Source: Chitinophagaceae bacterium UBA3430 (lineage in GTDB: Bacteria > Bacteroidota > Bacteroidia > Chitinophagales > Chitinophagaceae). Taken from it: a stretch of DNA of 5,500 nucleotides. Where the stretch lies: NCBI GenBank assembly GCA_002378975.1, contig DFST01000046.1, positions 1 through 5,500 of the forward strand, in the 5' to 3' direction. The number at the start of each line of letters is the position of its first letter. The stretch's first letter is position 1. Positions 5,255-5,500 of this stretch are shown here, piece by piece. The translations under genes were made by a program, and so were the position numbers. The notes under the pieces are model-generated. The model had not been told where the DNA came from. It saw only the letters and a program-made list of their open reading frames with translations, and ran no database searches.

Positions 5255-5500
5255 ATGCAATTCGCCCAGGTAATCGAACAAGAAGCGTTGAAAGAGAAAC
5301 TGCGGGGGCTATCCGATCACAATCGAATCAGCCATGCCCTGTTGTTCGTGGCCCGCGAAGGGACCGGCGGACTCCCCCTGGCCCTCGCCTTCGCCCAATA
5401 CCTGGTTTGCGAGAAAGTCAACCACAAACAAGACTCCAACGAGCCTTCGCTTTTCGGCCCAACTCCCCAAACTGCCCAAACTGTCCAAACTACCCAAACT
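5255..5500 (+). CDS. holB: DNA polymerase III delta' subunit (N-terminal part)
   Basis: Partial: 82 codons open to the window end. The opening MQFAQVIEQEALKEKLRGL, then NRISHALLFVAREGTGGLP and LALAFAQYLVCE (residues 41-53), is the familiar N-terminus of the clamp-loader delta' subunit: helix, the [IV]-S-H-A-x-L-F strand, P-loop-like turn and first Cys of the zinc module. The P-loop is degenerate (E35-G-T-G-G39-L; the Lys is missing), which is normal for delta', since it does not hydrolyse ATP. Delta' joins the gamma/tau-delta clamp-loader complex that loads the sliding clamp. From about residue 56 the expected CxxCxxC segment is not seen; instead a polar linker leads into a Gln-Thr-X repeat. 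The zinc module may lie beyond the window. ATG 5255 fits the family N-terminus. A TAAATTCG (5244-5251) just before it resembles a -7 element but would leave almost no leader. Confidence 0.82.
   Translation, partial: MQFAQVIEQEALKEKLRGLSDHNRISHALLFVAREGTGGLPLALAFAQYLVCEKVNHKQDSNEPSLFGPTPQTAQTVQTTQT
5466..5500 (+). repeat. 9-bp tandem repeat inside holB
   Basis: CCCAAACT recurs at 5466, 5475, (as TCCAAACT) 5484 and 5493, an exact 9-base period with variation only in the base after the T and at the first C. It begins after a related CCCAACTC at 5458 and continues up to the window edge, so the true copy number is unknown. The period keeps the reading frame and encodes Gln-Thr-(Ala/Val/Thr). The reverse complement AGTTTGGG also occurs at 5186-5193 in the upstream spacer. 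Confidence 0.85.

Noticed and set aside
5309..5497. Minus-strand open frame beginning MGSLDSLGSLGS
   Set aside because: It is the complement of the holB reading frame; its repeated start comes from the 9-bp tandem repeat.
5466..5500. Possible CRISPR-like or attachment-site repeats at the window end
   Set aside because: Units are only 9 bases with no spacers and keep a reading frame, so this is a coding tandem repeat.

Overview
The window looks like an ordinary chromosomal stretch of a Bacteroidota genome, probably of the Chitinophagia/Saprospiria type. Evidence: a Y_Y_Y (triple-tyrosine) sensor with a C-terminal LuxR-like helix-turn-helix, a DUF4382 lipoprotein, a CotH-family protein with a type IX secretion C-terminal sorting domain, a Bacteroidota-style DNA polymerase III delta' start, A/T-rich leaders without strong Shine-Dalgarno sites, and TAnnTTTG-like -7 elements. 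The taxonomic call is inference; there is no rRNA or marker gene.

Left part (1-2052). The window opens inside a plus-strand gene for a membrane-tethered regulator (Y_Y_Y domain, one membrane helix, coiled coil, DNA-binding domain). Twelve bases after its stop, on the minus strand, lies an open but headless 55-codon fragment that reads as the C-terminal end of a histidine-kinase ATPase domain; it is reported as a pseudogene. Next come a strong intrinsic terminator and the minus-strand DUF4382 lipoprotein gene that it serves.

Middle part (2053-4394). A 248-bp spacer with the divergent promoters is followed by a small MazG-like nucleotide pyrophosphohydrolase gene and then by a secreted CotH-family gene, both on plus. 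They are 96 bp apart. The spacer and the 3' end of the mazG-like gene are made of a GT/GA-rich imperfect palindromic repeat.

Right part (4395-5500). A minus-strand gene for a two-helix membrane-anchored TPR protein converges on the CotH gene over a 15-bp hairpin. Divergently, a plus-strand holB-like gene starts at 5255 and runs off the window; its reading frame contains a 9-bp tandem repeat (Gln-Thr-X).

I see no defence system, CRISPR array, tRNA, rRNA or insertion sequence. The signals most worth a second look are the histidine-kinase remnant, the purine-rich repeat family that fills every gene spacer from 2646 onward and reaches into two coding sequences, the Asp-to-Gly change in the MazG metal motif, and the repeat-filled linker in delta'.
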